Below, in pieces: positions 27,623 to 36,109 of a stretch of DNA of 64,000 bases. Made by a program: the position numbers and the translations under genes. This DNA is from Flavobacterium johnsoniae UW101 (GTDB lineage: Bacteria > Bacteroidota > Bacteroidia > Flavobacteriales > Flavobacteriaceae): NCBI RefSeq assembly GCF_000016645.1, contig NC_009441.1, positions 1,488,001 through 1,552,000 on the forward strand. The letters are read 5' to 3'. The first letter of the stretch is position 1; each line of letters begins with the position of its first letter. Under the pieces are notes generated by a model. The model was not told where the DNA came from. It did no database searches and saw nothing but the letters and a program-made list of their open reading frames with translations.

Positions 27623-27835
27623 AGATTTAAGATTTAGGTTATGTCACAAATTTAAGTTAAAAATGTAACAAATAGTTAACTAAAACTCTTAAATCTTCGT
27701 ATTGTTTTTTGCTAAATCCTCAAAAAACTATGATTATTAAGCTTTTTATTGAATTTTTACAAAAGTTATTGTATAAAGGCCTATTATTCTTGTTAATTCA
27801 GCAGAATCAAATTAGGGGCCTAAATACGGCTTTTG

Positions 27836-28075
27836 TTACATAATATTTACCACAGTTTCAATTTGCGGTGCATACTTTTTTATAGTTGTTTCTACCCCAG
27901 CTTTAAGTGTCATCTGGTTAACGCTGCAGCTTATGCATGCGCCTTCAAGACGAACTTTTACATGCTTATCATCGTCGATAGATATTAGTGTAATGTCTCC
28001 GCCGTCGGATTTTAAGAATGGCCTGATTTCATCTAAAGCCAATAAAACATTATTTGTTAATTCTTCTGTTGTCAT
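27836..28075 (-). CDS. NifU-like C-terminal domain protein (Nfu), Fe-S carrier
   Basis: The protein has 79 residues and consists only of the Nfu domain: DEIRPFLKSDGGDITLISID and the cluster-binding Cys47-x2-Cys50 in GACISC, followed by MTLKAGVE. Nfu proteins hand [4Fe-4S] clusters to targets. It is 74 bp downstream of mrp, with a hairpin in the gap. Confidence 0.93.
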   Translation of the reverse strand: MTTEELTNNVLLALDEIRPFLKSDGGDITLISIDDDKHVKVRLEGACISCSVNQMTLKAGVETTIKKYAPQIETVVNIM

Positions 28076-28101
28076 AATTATAATGTGTCAATTGTGAAAT
28101 G

Positions 28102-28131
28102 TGCCAATTAGAAAATTGTATCTAATTGGCA
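28102..28131. repeat. Short perfect inverted repeat between mrp and nfu
   Basis: TGCCAATTAG, 10 bases, CTAATTGGCA: a 10-bp stem with no T tract, so it is an mRNA structure or small repeat, not an obvious terminator. Confidence 0.7.
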
Positions 28132-28149
28132 GATTATCTCATTATCTAA

Positions 28150-29280
28150 TTAATTTTTCTTTACTGCAGAACAACCTGCCATTGTTGTAATTTTGATTGC
28201 CTCAGTAGCCGGAAGACTTTCGTTTCTGTTTACTGTTTCCTGAACTACATTTCTTGTAATTTCTTCAAAAACAGCTTCGATTGGCGAAGCCGTCTGCAAT
28301 GCTGCCGGACGTCCGTAATCTCCTGCTTCACGAATAGATTGTACAATAGGAACTTCTCCTAAAAATGGAACGTCTAAGTCTGCTGCAAGATTTTTTGCTC
28401 CTTCCTGACCAAAAATATAGTATTTGTTATTTGGTAATTCTTCAGGTGTAAAGTAAGCCATGTTTTCGATAATTCCCAAAACAGGAACATTAATATTGTC
28501 CTGCATAAACATCGAAACTCCTTTTTTAGCATCGGCAAGAGCCACAGCCTGCGGTGTACTTACTACAACAGCTCCGGTAATTGGAAGCGACTGCATGATA
28601 GAAAGGTGAATATCTCCTGTTCCCGGAGGTAAGTCTAATAACATGAAATCTAATTCTCCCCAGTCAGCATCAAAAATCATTTGATTTAATGCTTTTGCGG
28701 CCATTGGACCTCTCCAGATTACAGCCTGGCTTGGCGATGTGAAGAAACCGATAGAAAGCATTTTAATTTCATAACTTTCAATTGGTTTCATTTTTGATTT
28801 TCCGTCAACCGTAATCGATACCGGTTTTTCATTCTCAACATCAAACATAATCGGCATAGATGGTCCGTAAACATCGGCATCTAAAACACCAACTTTAAAG
28901 CCCATTTTAGCAAGCGTAACAGCAAGATTTGCAGTTACGGTAGATTTTCCAACTCCTCCTTTTCCAGAAGCAACAGCAATAATATTTTTAATTCCAGGAA
29001 TAGCACGACCTTTAATTTCTGCTTTTTCCGGAGTTTCTACTTTAATGTTAACTTTAATTTTTGCATCGGCAGATATTAATTCGTGAATCGTTTTTTTAAT
29101 ATCGTCTTCTGCTCTTTTTTTGATATGCATAGCCGGCGTGTGCAATACTAAATCGACAACAACTTCGTCACCAAAAGTAAGTACGTTAGCAACCGCACCG
29201 CTTTCAACCATATTTTTTCCTTCCCCGGCTATAGTAATTGTTTCTAAAGCTTTAAGAATTTCTTTTCTATCTAATTTCAT
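28150..29280 (-). CDS. Mrp/NBP35-family ATPase (Fe-S cluster carrier)
   Basis: The protein has 376 residues. An N-terminal MIP18/DUF59-like domain (about 5-90) precedes a ParA-type ATPase with a deviant Walker A ASGKGGVGKST (about 104-114) and DLPPGTGD. Homologues (ApbC/Mrp) carry iron-sulfur clusters. The usual CxxC after ENM is replaced here by ENMAYFTPEELP, though an AGCSA cysteine remains at the C-terminus. It heads the nfu-ferredoxin group and has a good promoter. Confidence 0.93.
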   Translation of the reverse strand: MKLDRKEILKALETITIAGEGKNMVESGAVANVLTFGDEVVVDLVLHTPAMHIKKRAEDDIKKTIHELISADAKIKVNIKVETPEKAEIKGRAIPGIKNIIAVASGKGGVGKSTVTANLAVTLAKMGFKVGVLDADVYGPSMPIMFDVENEKPVSITVDGKSKMKPIESYEIKMLSIGFFTSPSQAVIWRGPMAAKALNQMIFDADWGELDFMLLDLPPGTGDIHLSIMQSLPITGAVVVSTPQAVALADAKKGVSMFMQDNINVPVLGIIENMAYFTPEELPNNKYYIFGQEGAKNLAADLDVPFLGEVPIVQSIREAGDYGRPAALQTASPIEAVFEEITRNVVQETVNRNESLPATEAIKITTMAGCSAVKKN

Positions 29281-29352
29281 TTTATTGTGCTATTATGTAT
29301 GGAAAGAAATCAATTTAAAATTTCTATGTTAATTTAAACTGATTTCAGACTG

Positions 29353-29382
29353 CAAAGATAACAGATTAAGTTCGGATTCAAA
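29353..29382 (-). promoter_or_regulatory. Promoter of mrp
   Basis: On the minus strand TTTG (29382-29379), 18 bases, then TATCTTTG (29360-29353), about 72 bp before the start codon. Confidence 0.7.
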
Positions 29383-29657
29383 CGCTTTTAAATTGTATTT
29401 ATTGATATTGAGATTAGTCAAAATGATGCATGTTATTTTAAAACCTCAATTTTTAACGCTTTTCATTTTTTAAAATTCGTATGAAATTTACGTCAATAAA
29501 TACAAAAATGTCAATTATCTTAGTTAAATTTGAGTACCCTAAATCGAAGATTTCCAAATAAAACAAAAAAGTTATGAAAACTTATTTTGGAGCTTCATTA
29601 TGAGTTTTCGGTATTTTTTAAAATAATTTTTGTTTAAAAAATTTAAAACTTAAAAAT
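29383..29657. other. Divergent intergenic region upstream of the L,D-transpeptidase
   Basis: AT-rich, no gene. TAAATTTG at 29525-29532 is a possible -7 box for the L,D-transpeptidase, without a clear -33 element and leaving a leader of over 100 bases. No riboswitch or hairpin recognised. Confidence 0.4.
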
Positions 29658-31277
29658 ATGCGAAATTTTACTTTTTTATCTGTAATTGCTGCTTGTAGTT
29701 TTTTAATGTTTTCTTTTACCCCGGCAAGCAATACTCTTAAATTTAAAAACGAGATCAACGAATTTGATAACATTTTAAATGTCAAGACAACTATTGTTTT
29801 TGGAACAATTGATGCTGCTTCTATTAATTCTTTTTATAAAAAATATCCCAAACTAAAAAAATATCAAAAAGATGTTGAAGATCTTTATAAAAAGAAAGAC
29901 TATAATACCATTTGGTACGACGATAAAAGTGTCAGCGAATTTGGAGCACTTTTGTATCACAAAGTCAGCCTTCTAGAAGATCAGGGAATAAATGCCGAAA
30001 TGCCCTATATGGACTTGGTTGATGATGTTTTTAATGAAAACGTTACAAACAAACTTCCTAAAGCAGATACAGAATTGTTATTGTCTAATATGTATGTTTT
30101 TTATGCCAGTAACGTTTATTCTGGTGTCGATCCGCAGACTTTGAAATCAATTGGCTGGTTTCTGCCAACAAAAACCATTTCTTATGATAGGATTTTAGAT
30201 TCATTAATGGGCGATCCAAACCGTTTAAATAAAGATGAAAACCTTCTTTTTAGTCAGTATTATAAACTTCAAAATGTATTGCAGAGATACCGAAACATTG
30301 AAAAAAACGGGCTTTGGAAAAAAATTGAAATCGACGAAGCTAATTACAAAGAATTAAAACCTTTAGACAGCGGTAAAGTTGTCCAGCAAATTAGAGAACG
30401 CTTATTTGTCGTTGGCGATTTAAAAGAAGATTCAAAAAGCCAGTATTATGATCAGGAAATGATGGATGCTGTTTTAAAGTATAAAAAACGATATGGACTA
30501 AAATTGAATTATACTTTTACGAAAGAGCAGATAGATCAAATGAACGAACCAATCAGCAACAGAATTAGAACTATTATGCTGAATATGGAACGATGCAGAT
30601 GGATTCCGACTAAACTAGCCAAAGCAGATGAATATGTAATGGTTAATATTCCTTCGTTCAGGCTGATTTATGTTAAGGATGGAAAATATGATTTAGTTTC
30701 GGACGTTTTTGTGGGAACCCGAATGACAGAAACCGTAATTTTTAGCGGCAATATTGACCGAATTGTTTTCAGCCCTTATTGGTATGTTCCGGCAAGTATT
30801 ATTAAAAATGAGCTGAAACTTAAAATGGCCGAAGATAAAAATTACCTTGCAGATCATAATATGGAGTGGAATGGCGGAAGTGTAAGACAAAAGCCAGGTC
30901 CTAATAACTCTTTAGGGTTAGTAAAATTTATGTTTCCTAATCCAAACGATATTTATCTGCATGATACACCGGCAAAAAGTTTGTTTGATTTTGAAAAAAG
31001 AACCTTCAGCCACGGATGTATTAATGTTAGAGATGCTAAAAAATTAGCATTAGAAATACTAAAAGACAATCCAGACTGGCCTGTTGATAAAATAAATGAT
31101 GCTATGAGCGGTGAAAAAGAAACTACCTGCATGCTCAAAAATAAAATTCCAATTTATATAGGTTATTTTACAGCCTGGGTTACAGACGACGGCGAAATTG
31201 GTTTTTATCCTGATGTTTACGATCGTGATAAGCAATTAGATAAACTTTTGTATGGCGATTCTGTTGCCCTAAAATAA
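29658..31277 (+). CDS. L,D-transpeptidase of the YcbB type
   Basis: The protein has 539 residues and an N-terminal export signal. It has a large scaffold region with a peptidoglycan-binding-like segment (VVQQIRERLFVVGDL, about 235-250) and a YkuD catalytic domain whose motif SHGCINVRDA places the nucleophile at Cys454. These enzymes make 3-3 crosslinks or attach proteins to peptidoglycan in the periplasm. IAAC in the signal looks like a lipobox, but the hydrophobic run continues after it, so lipidation is doubtful. Confidence 0.93.
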   Translation: MRNFTFLSVIAACSFLMFSFTPASNTLKFKNEINEFDNILNVKTTIVFGTIDAASINSFYKKYPKLKKYQKDVEDLYKKKDYNTIWYDDKSVSEFGALLYHKVSLLEDQGINAEMPYMDLVDDVFNENVTNKLPKADTELLLSNMYVFYASNVYSGVDPQTLKSIGWFLPTKTISYDRILDSLMGDPNRLNKDENLLFSQYYKLQNVLQRYRNIEKNGLWKKIEIDEANYKELKPLDSGKVVQQIRERLFVVGDLKEDSKSQYYDQEMMDAVLKYKKRYGLKLNYTFTKEQIDQMNEPISNRIRTIMLNMERCRWIPTKLAKADEYVMVNIPSFRLIYVKDGKYDLVSDVFVGTRMTETVIFSGNIDRIVFSPYWYVPASIIKNELKLKMAEDKNYLADHNMEWNGGSVRQKPGPNNSLGLVKFMFPNPNDIYLHDTPAKSLFDFEKRTFSHGCINVRDAKKLALEILKDNPDWPVDKINDAMSGEKETTCMLKNKIPIYIGYFTAWVTDDGEIGFYPDVYDRDKQLDKLLYGDSVALK

Positions 31278-31282
31278 AAAAG

Positions 31283-31320
31283 AAACCCTCGTTAGAATTA
31301 ATTTTCAGCGAGGGTTTTTT
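31283..31320. terminator. Bidirectional terminator
   Basis: AAACCCTCG... / ...CGAGGGTTT with T6 after it and A-rich flank before, between two convergent genes. Confidence 0.88.
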
Positions 31321-31338
31321 AAAAAAATGGTCTACAAG

Positions 31339-33768
31339 TTATTCATATTTTAAATATTTCAAAACATCGATTTTAGTAACCTGATAGGCTTTAGTTATTA
31401 CAATTAACAATGTAAGGACTAAAAGCGAAACCAATGCAATACTAAACGGAACGATTGAAATATTGACTCTAAAAGCAAAATCTTCCAGCCATTTTTGCAA
31501 TAAAATATATGCTGGAACAATTCCAATTAAAAATCCCATTCCGCAGAAAATGATATATTGTCTGGATAATTCTTTCAATAAAATATCCGTTTCTGCTCCT
31601 AAGGTTTTTCTAATCGCAATTTCTTTCAGTCTTCTCTCCATCGAAAATGATGCCAAAGCAAACAATCCGAAGATAGCAATTATAATTACGACTAAATTTA
31701 AGATAAAAAACAGATTTTTTTGTTTCACCTGTTCTTCATAAGTTTTAGCAAATCCTTTGTTAACAAATTCGTAATCAAAAGGATAATCAGGGTTTATGTT
31801 TGCCTCCCAATAAGTTTTTAATTTTGCCAGAGTTTCTGATAAATTATTTGGAGAAACTTTTAAATATACATTTTGAAAATTATTCCATTTTAAAGTTTTT
31901 AAGTTTATAAAAACCATTGGCGGAACTTTATTCTGCAGTCCGGTAATATGAAAATCTTTAACAACACCTACTACTTTAAATTTTAAATTTCCTTTTTCAT
32001 TTCCCCAGCCCGAAGAAATAACAGTATTTATAGGGTTTTTAAGGCCCAAAGTTTTAGCTAAAGTTTCGTTTATAAGCCAGTTGTCAATGGTATCAGAGGC
32101 AAATTTTGGAGATAAATCACGGCCTTGCACAATTTTAATTTTCATCATTTCCAGAAAATCAAAATCCATTTCAACATTTCTAGGCTGAACAGAAACCCCG
32201 TTATGCGTAAAACCTGAGCTCGAATTCGTACTGTTTCCAAAAGTACCTGCAAAAGTAGAAACCTGCTGCACTCCGGGCATTTTAAGAATTTCCTGTTTTG
32301 TAGTTTGATATTTTTCTCCTTTTTTATCATAATCCTGATAGTTAAAAGGAATTCGTATTACCTGATCGCCGCTAAAACCAAGGTCTTTATTCATCATAAA
32401 ATCTACCTGAGAATTTACAATTAAAGCACCAATGATGAAAAATGCTGCAATTCCGAATTGAAAAATAAGCATCGAATTTCGAATCCAGATACCGCTTTTG
32501 CTTCTCGAAAAATTACCTTTTAAAACTTTTAACGTCTCAAAATTTGAGATATAAATGGCAGGGAATATACCCGCAAGAATGATTACTAATCCAAAAATCA
32601 AAATGAGCTGCAGATAAAATTCACTGCCATTCATAGTCAAAGTTTTTCTTAAAAAGGTATTGTAATAGGGTAATGAAAGTTCTACAATGGCCAAAGCAAA
32701 CAAAATGGCAATGGTTACAATTATTGCCGTTTCAAATATAAACTGTGCAATAATCTGCTTTTTTGAAGCTCCCACAATTTTGCGTACTCCCACTTCTTTA
32801 GCACGTTTTATGGCAGAAGCCGTAGCCAGATTAATGTAGTTTACCAATGATAAAACTAAAATTAAAAGAGATAAACCCGCCATTATATAAAGAAGCTGTA
32901 AATTTCCTTTTCCTTCAGGAGTGGCTGATCCGGAAGATTTTGTACCATGCAGATGCAGCGTTTTTAACTGATCAAGATAAATTTTAATTTCTCCGTTTTC
33001 TTTAATGTATTGTTCGACAGGCTGTCCGCTTTCTTTAGCATCCTTTAAAGTTCTGTTTACATAATTTACATGATGCATTTTCTTTGAAACTGTGGCAAGA
33101 TCAACACCTTTTTTGGTCTTAATCATTAACCCGTAGCTGAAATTTCCCCATTGAGTAAGATCATGCTCACGAACAATACCGCCAAAAACATAATTTGGCT
33201 CAACAGAAGAAGGGCGCATAATTCTGTAAACAGCTTTTACGGTGTATGGCTTATTGTCGTAAGTAATGGATTTTCCTATTGGATCCTCATTATTTTTAAA
33301 AAGCAGTTTTTCCTGATCTTCAGAAATTGCAACACTGTTTTCTTCTTTTAAGATGTCTTTTTTGGCACCTTTTAATATTGGAAATGGATAAAAATCGAAA
33401 AAGTTATTATCAGAAACAGTTATCTTTTTGTCGATTACTTTTTTGTTCTGATATTTTATTACCCCCTGACTATACCAATCATTAAGAAAACAAATTTGAT
33501 CTATTTCGGGAATAGTTGCTTTACAAGCCATACCAAACGGAATTGTGCTGGTAGTCCATATATCGCCCGTTTTTCCCATTCCGTTCAGCACTTGATATAC
33601 ATTCTCTTTTTCAGAATTCCATTGATCGTATGCATGCTCATTATTCCAGTACAAAATAGCGAAAATCACACCCGAAATCCCGATACTCAATCCTAAAACA
33701 TTTAAAAACGAAAACAATTTGCTTTGCTTTAAATGATAAATAAATATTTTAAACCAGTTAAAAATCAT
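31339..33768 (-). CDS. MacB/FtsX-type ABC transporter permease
   Basis: The protein has 809 residues. It has two FtsX-like membrane units: an N-terminal helix (about 20-40) followed by a long periplasmic MacB_PCD-like domain, then helices around 290-430, a second periplasmic domain, and three C-terminal helices. KRAKEVGVRKIVGASKKQII and RLKEIAIRKTLGAE are the conserved coupling segments after each unit. It is the last gene of the hlyD-ATPase-permease series and probably transduces ATP use to a periplasmic substrate. Confidence 0.93.
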   Translation of the reverse strand: MIFNWFKIFIYHLKQSKLFSFLNVLGLSIGISGVIFAILYWNNEHAYDQWNSEKENVYQVLNGMGKTGDIWTTSTIPFGMACKATIPEIDQICFLNDWYSQGVIKYQNKKVIDKKITVSDNNFFDFYPFPILKGAKKDILKEENSVAISEDQEKLLFKNNEDPIGKSITYDNKPYTVKAVYRIMRPSSVEPNYVFGGIVREHDLTQWGNFSYGLMIKTKKGVDLATVSKKMHHVNYVNRTLKDAKESGQPVEQYIKENGEIKIYLDQLKTLHLHGTKSSGSATPEGKGNLQLLYIMAGLSLLILVLSLVNYINLATASAIKRAKEVGVRKIVGASKKQIIAQFIFETAIIVTIAILFALAIVELSLPYYNTFLRKTLTMNGSEFYLQLILIFGLVIILAGIFPAIYISNFETLKVLKGNFSRSKSGIWIRNSMLIFQFGIAAFFIIGALIVNSQVDFMMNKDLGFSGDQVIRIPFNYQDYDKKGEKYQTTKQEILKMPGVQQVSTFAGTFGNSTNSSSGFTHNGVSVQPRNVEMDFDFLEMMKIKIVQGRDLSPKFASDTIDNWLINETLAKTLGLKNPINTVISSGWGNEKGNLKFKVVGVVKDFHITGLQNKVPPMVFINLKTLKWNNFQNVYLKVSPNNLSETLAKLKTYWEANINPDYPFDYEFVNKGFAKTYEEQVKQKNLFFILNLVVIIIAIFGLFALASFSMERRLKEIAIRKTLGAETDILLKELSRQYIIFCGMGFLIGIVPAYILLQKWLEDFAFRVNISIVPFSIALVSLLVLTLLIVITKAYQVTKIDVLKYLKYE

Positions 33769-33823
33769 GGTATTTTATAATTATGTTAGTTATTTTTTTG
33801 ATCTAAAGGCTGGTTCTGCCTTT

Positions 33824-33895
33824 TTAAAGAAGAGTAAAAATTTTGCACACAAATCCCACCAGGACTAATATTGCAGTAATAACAAATTTTATCAT
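33824..33895 (-). CDS. Candidate small membrane peptide between ABC genes
   Basis: A 23-codon frame from ATG 33895 reads as a single hydrophobic helix (MIKFVITAILVLVGFVCKIF, then TLL). It begins 8 bases after the ATPase stop and ends 56 bases before the permease start, on the same strand. Size and position are compatible with a co-transcribed regulator or spacer peptide, but a chance frame in AT-rich DNA is possible. Confidence 0.3.
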   Translation of the reverse strand: MIKFVITAILVLVGFVCKIFTLL

Positions 33896-33902
33896 TTTTG
33901 AA

Positions 33903-34610
33903 TTATTTAGCGTCCATAAAAACATCAACATTTCGCTGATTTAGCTTTTCAGAAAAAATAACACCGTCTTTCATATGAATTGTTTTTTGTGAAAAAGAAG
34001 CATCATAATCAGAGTGGGTAACCATCAAAATTGTAGCACCTTTTGCGTGCAGATCTGTTAGAAGTTCCATTACTTCATTACCATTTTTACTGTCCAGATT
34101 TCCTGTTGGTTCATCGGCAAGAATAATTTTAGGATCATTAACCAAAGCTCTGGCAACGGCAACTCTTTGCTGCTGACCTCCTGAAAGCTGCTGCGGAAAA
34201 TGTTTTAATCGATGTGATATATTTAGCTTTTCTGCAATAGCTTCAATTTTTTGTTTTCTTTCAGAAGCTTTTACGTTGTTATAAAGCAAAGGCAGTTCGA
34301 TATTGTCATAAACAGAAAGCTCATCGATTAGATTAAAATTCTGAAAAATGAATCCGATATTTTCCTTGCGAACCTGAGCCCTTCCTTTTTCCTTTAAACC
34401 AATCATTTCCTGATCCAGCAATTTGTAACTTCCGCCGTCTGCACCGTCCAAAAGACCGATAATATTCAATAAAGTCGATTTACCGCATCCAGAAGGTCCC
34501 ATAATAGTTAGGAAATCCCCTTTTTTAATCTCTAAGTTAATTCCACTTAGCGCAGCAGTTTCAACTTCTTCGGTTCTAAATACTTTGGTTAAATTTTGTA
34601 TCGTTATCAT
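33903..34610 (-). CDS. ABC transporter ATPase (LolD/MacB group)
   Basis: The protein has 235 residues. Walker A GPSGCGKST (about 39-47), signature LSGGQQQRVAVARAL (about 141-155), Walker B IILADEPTGNLDS and the H-loop THSDYD are all intact. It powers the FtsX-type permease encoded downstream; the adaptor is encoded upstream. In such machines ATP hydrolysis drives substrate from the periplasm through an outer-membrane duct. Confidence 0.95.
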   Translation of the reverse strand: MITIQNLTKVFRTEEVETAALSGINLEIKKGDFLTIMGPSGCGKSTLLNIIGLLDGADGGSYKLLDQEMIGLKEKGRAQVRKENIGFIFQNFNLIDELSVYDNIELPLLYNNVKASERKQKIEAIAEKLNISHRLKHFPQQLSGGQQQRVAVARALVNDPKIILADEPTGNLDSKNGNEVMELLTDLHAKGATILMVTHSDYDASFSQKTIHMKDGVIFSEKLNQRNVDVFMDAK

Positions 34611-34713
34611 ATTTTTTTAAGATTAGTTATTGATTATGTTTTTTGATTGATGATTGAAACTCTTTATAATTGTGAATTGTAAATTGAAAACTGAGACTGC
34701 GACTGTAAACTAA

Positions 34714-35952
34714 TTACTGTATCGAAAGCTCCTCAATATCCTTATAATCTGAATAAGAGGAAATCACTACAGATTCGCCTTCTTTTAATCCGTCCAGAAC
34801 TTCATAATAAGAAGGATTTTCGCGTCCTAATTTTATATTTCTTTTTTCAGCTTTATTTCCTTTTACTACAAAAATCCATTTTCCTGCTGTTTCCTGATTA
34901 AAACTTCCTTTTTGAACAACCAGAATTTTATTTTTCTCAGATAAAATCAGTTTAACTCCAAAGCTTAAACCGTCTTGCAGAACAATATTTTCTTTTGATG
35001 TAAAAGCCAGTTCTACAATAAAATGACCGTTTTTTACTTCAGGAATCACTTTAGTAACCACAACTTCAAGCGTTTTTCCTTTAAATTCTACCTGACCTTT
35101 TAAACCTTCGCGGATTTTTTCCAGATAAAACTCATCAACATTGGCAGATAATTTATAACCTTGTTTTGAATCGATTCTGCCAATACTTTCTCCAGCCTGA
35201 AATGTTTTTCCCAGCACAGGTTCAAAAGAAGTTAATCGGCCGGATTCTGGAGCGGTAATCAAAAAGTTCTTTTTGTTGTTTCTTAAAATATCCAAACTTT
35301 TTTCCATGGTTTGAATCGAACGGTTAATTTGCGAAATCTGCAATTGATTCGATTGTTTTTCCTTTTGAATGCTCTGCTGAATCGTTTTACGACGTTCTTC
35401 CTGAAAACGTAAACTTTCTTTAAAAGTATTCCAGTCGTTTTTAGAAATCACATCTTTGGCAAACAATTTTGCATTTACATCGTATAATCTTTTGGCATCA
35501 TTATAATCATGTTCGATTAAAACTAAATCCTTAGTCAAATTCAATTCCTGATTTCTAATGTTTAACTTTCCCGTATTCAAATTATTGATTTGCTCAATAA
35601 TAGCCGTTTCCTGAGTTAAGTAATTCAGTTCTGTATTTGGGTTATACAAACGAGCCAGCGATTGGCCTTTTGTAACCGTTGCACCATTTTCTACAAAAAT
35701 CTCTTTTACAGATCCTCCTTCTGTAACGTTTACAAGCATAACGTTAAGAGGTTCAACTTTTGCCTGAAAAACAACAAAATCTTCAAAGAAAGCCTTTTCA
35801 ACTTTTTGAACCGAAAGTTCATCGGCTTTTACATTTAAACTTCTTTTTGAATTAAAAGAAAAAAACACGATTACAGCCAAAGCTAAAAAAACTCCAATTG
35901 CTATTGTGAGATATCTAAATTTTCTATTTTTACGAGGAATTACCTTGTCCAT
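34714..35952 (-). CDS. HlyD/MacA-type periplasmic adaptor
   Basis: The protein has 412 residues. One N-terminal membrane helix (about 14-30) is followed by lipoyl-like half-motifs (KEIFVENGATVTKGQSLARLY and ITAPESGRLTSFEP), a coiled-coil hairpin between them, and a beta-barrel region. It bridges the inner-membrane ABC pump and an outer-membrane channel that is not encoded here. The gene is led by a sigma-54-like promoter and diverges from the regulator gene. Confidence 0.92.
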   Translation of the reverse strand: MDKVIPRKNRKFRYLTIAIGVFLALAVIVFFSFNSKRSLNVKADELSVQKVEKAFFEDFVVFQAKVEPLNVMLVNVTEGGSVKEIFVENGATVTKGQSLARLYNPNTELNYLTQETAIIEQINNLNTGKLNIRNQELNLTKDLVLIEHDYNDAKRLYDVNAKLFAKDVISKNDWNTFKESLRFQEERRKTIQQSIQKEKQSNQLQISQINRSIQTMEKSLDILRNNKKNFLITAPESGRLTSFEPVLGKTFQAGESIGRIDSKQGYKLSANVDEFYLEKIREGLKGQVEFKGKTLEVVVTKVIPEVKNGHFIVELAFTSKENIVLQDGLSFGVKLILSEKNKILVVQKGSFNQETAGKWIFVVKGNKAEKRNIKLGRENPSYYEVLDGLKEGESVVISSYSDYKDIEELSIQ

Positions 35953-35981
35953 TTTTTAAATAATTTACTGATAATCAATAG

Positions 35982-35996
35982 GTAAATACTGTGCCA
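35982..35996 (-). promoter_or_regulatory. Sigma-54 (-24/-12) promoter of the efflux operon
   Basis: On the minus strand TGGCACAGTATTTAC matches TGGCAC-N5-TTGC except for A instead of G in the -12 element. It lies 29 bp before the adaptor start codon. The divergent gene encodes a sigma-54 activator, which supports the call. Confidence 0.65.
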
Positions 35997-36059
35997 TAAA
36001 ATTTATTTTTTGTAAAGCACTGATTTTAAAGAAGCTCTAAAAACCATTCAAAAAACAAG

Positions 36060-36075
36060 TGTTCGATAATGAACA
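36060..36075. promoter_or_regulatory. Palindromic upstream site for the sigma-54 activator
   Basis: TGTTC-GATAAT-GAACA is a perfect inverted repeat 64-79 bp upstream of the -24 element, the distance usual for enhancer sites. It is also about 35-50 bp before the regulator's own start, allowing autoregulation. A weaker TGACCG-8-CGGACA repeat follows (about 36078-36097). Confidence 0.5.
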
Positions 36076-36109
36076 GTTGACCGTTCAAAAGCGGACAAAA
36101 AAACGCAGC

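Noticed and set aside
36059..36109. GTG-initiated extension of the sigma-54 regulator
   Set aside because: Adds basic residues with no domain value and overlaps the palindromic site; ATG 36110 begins just before the receiver domain.
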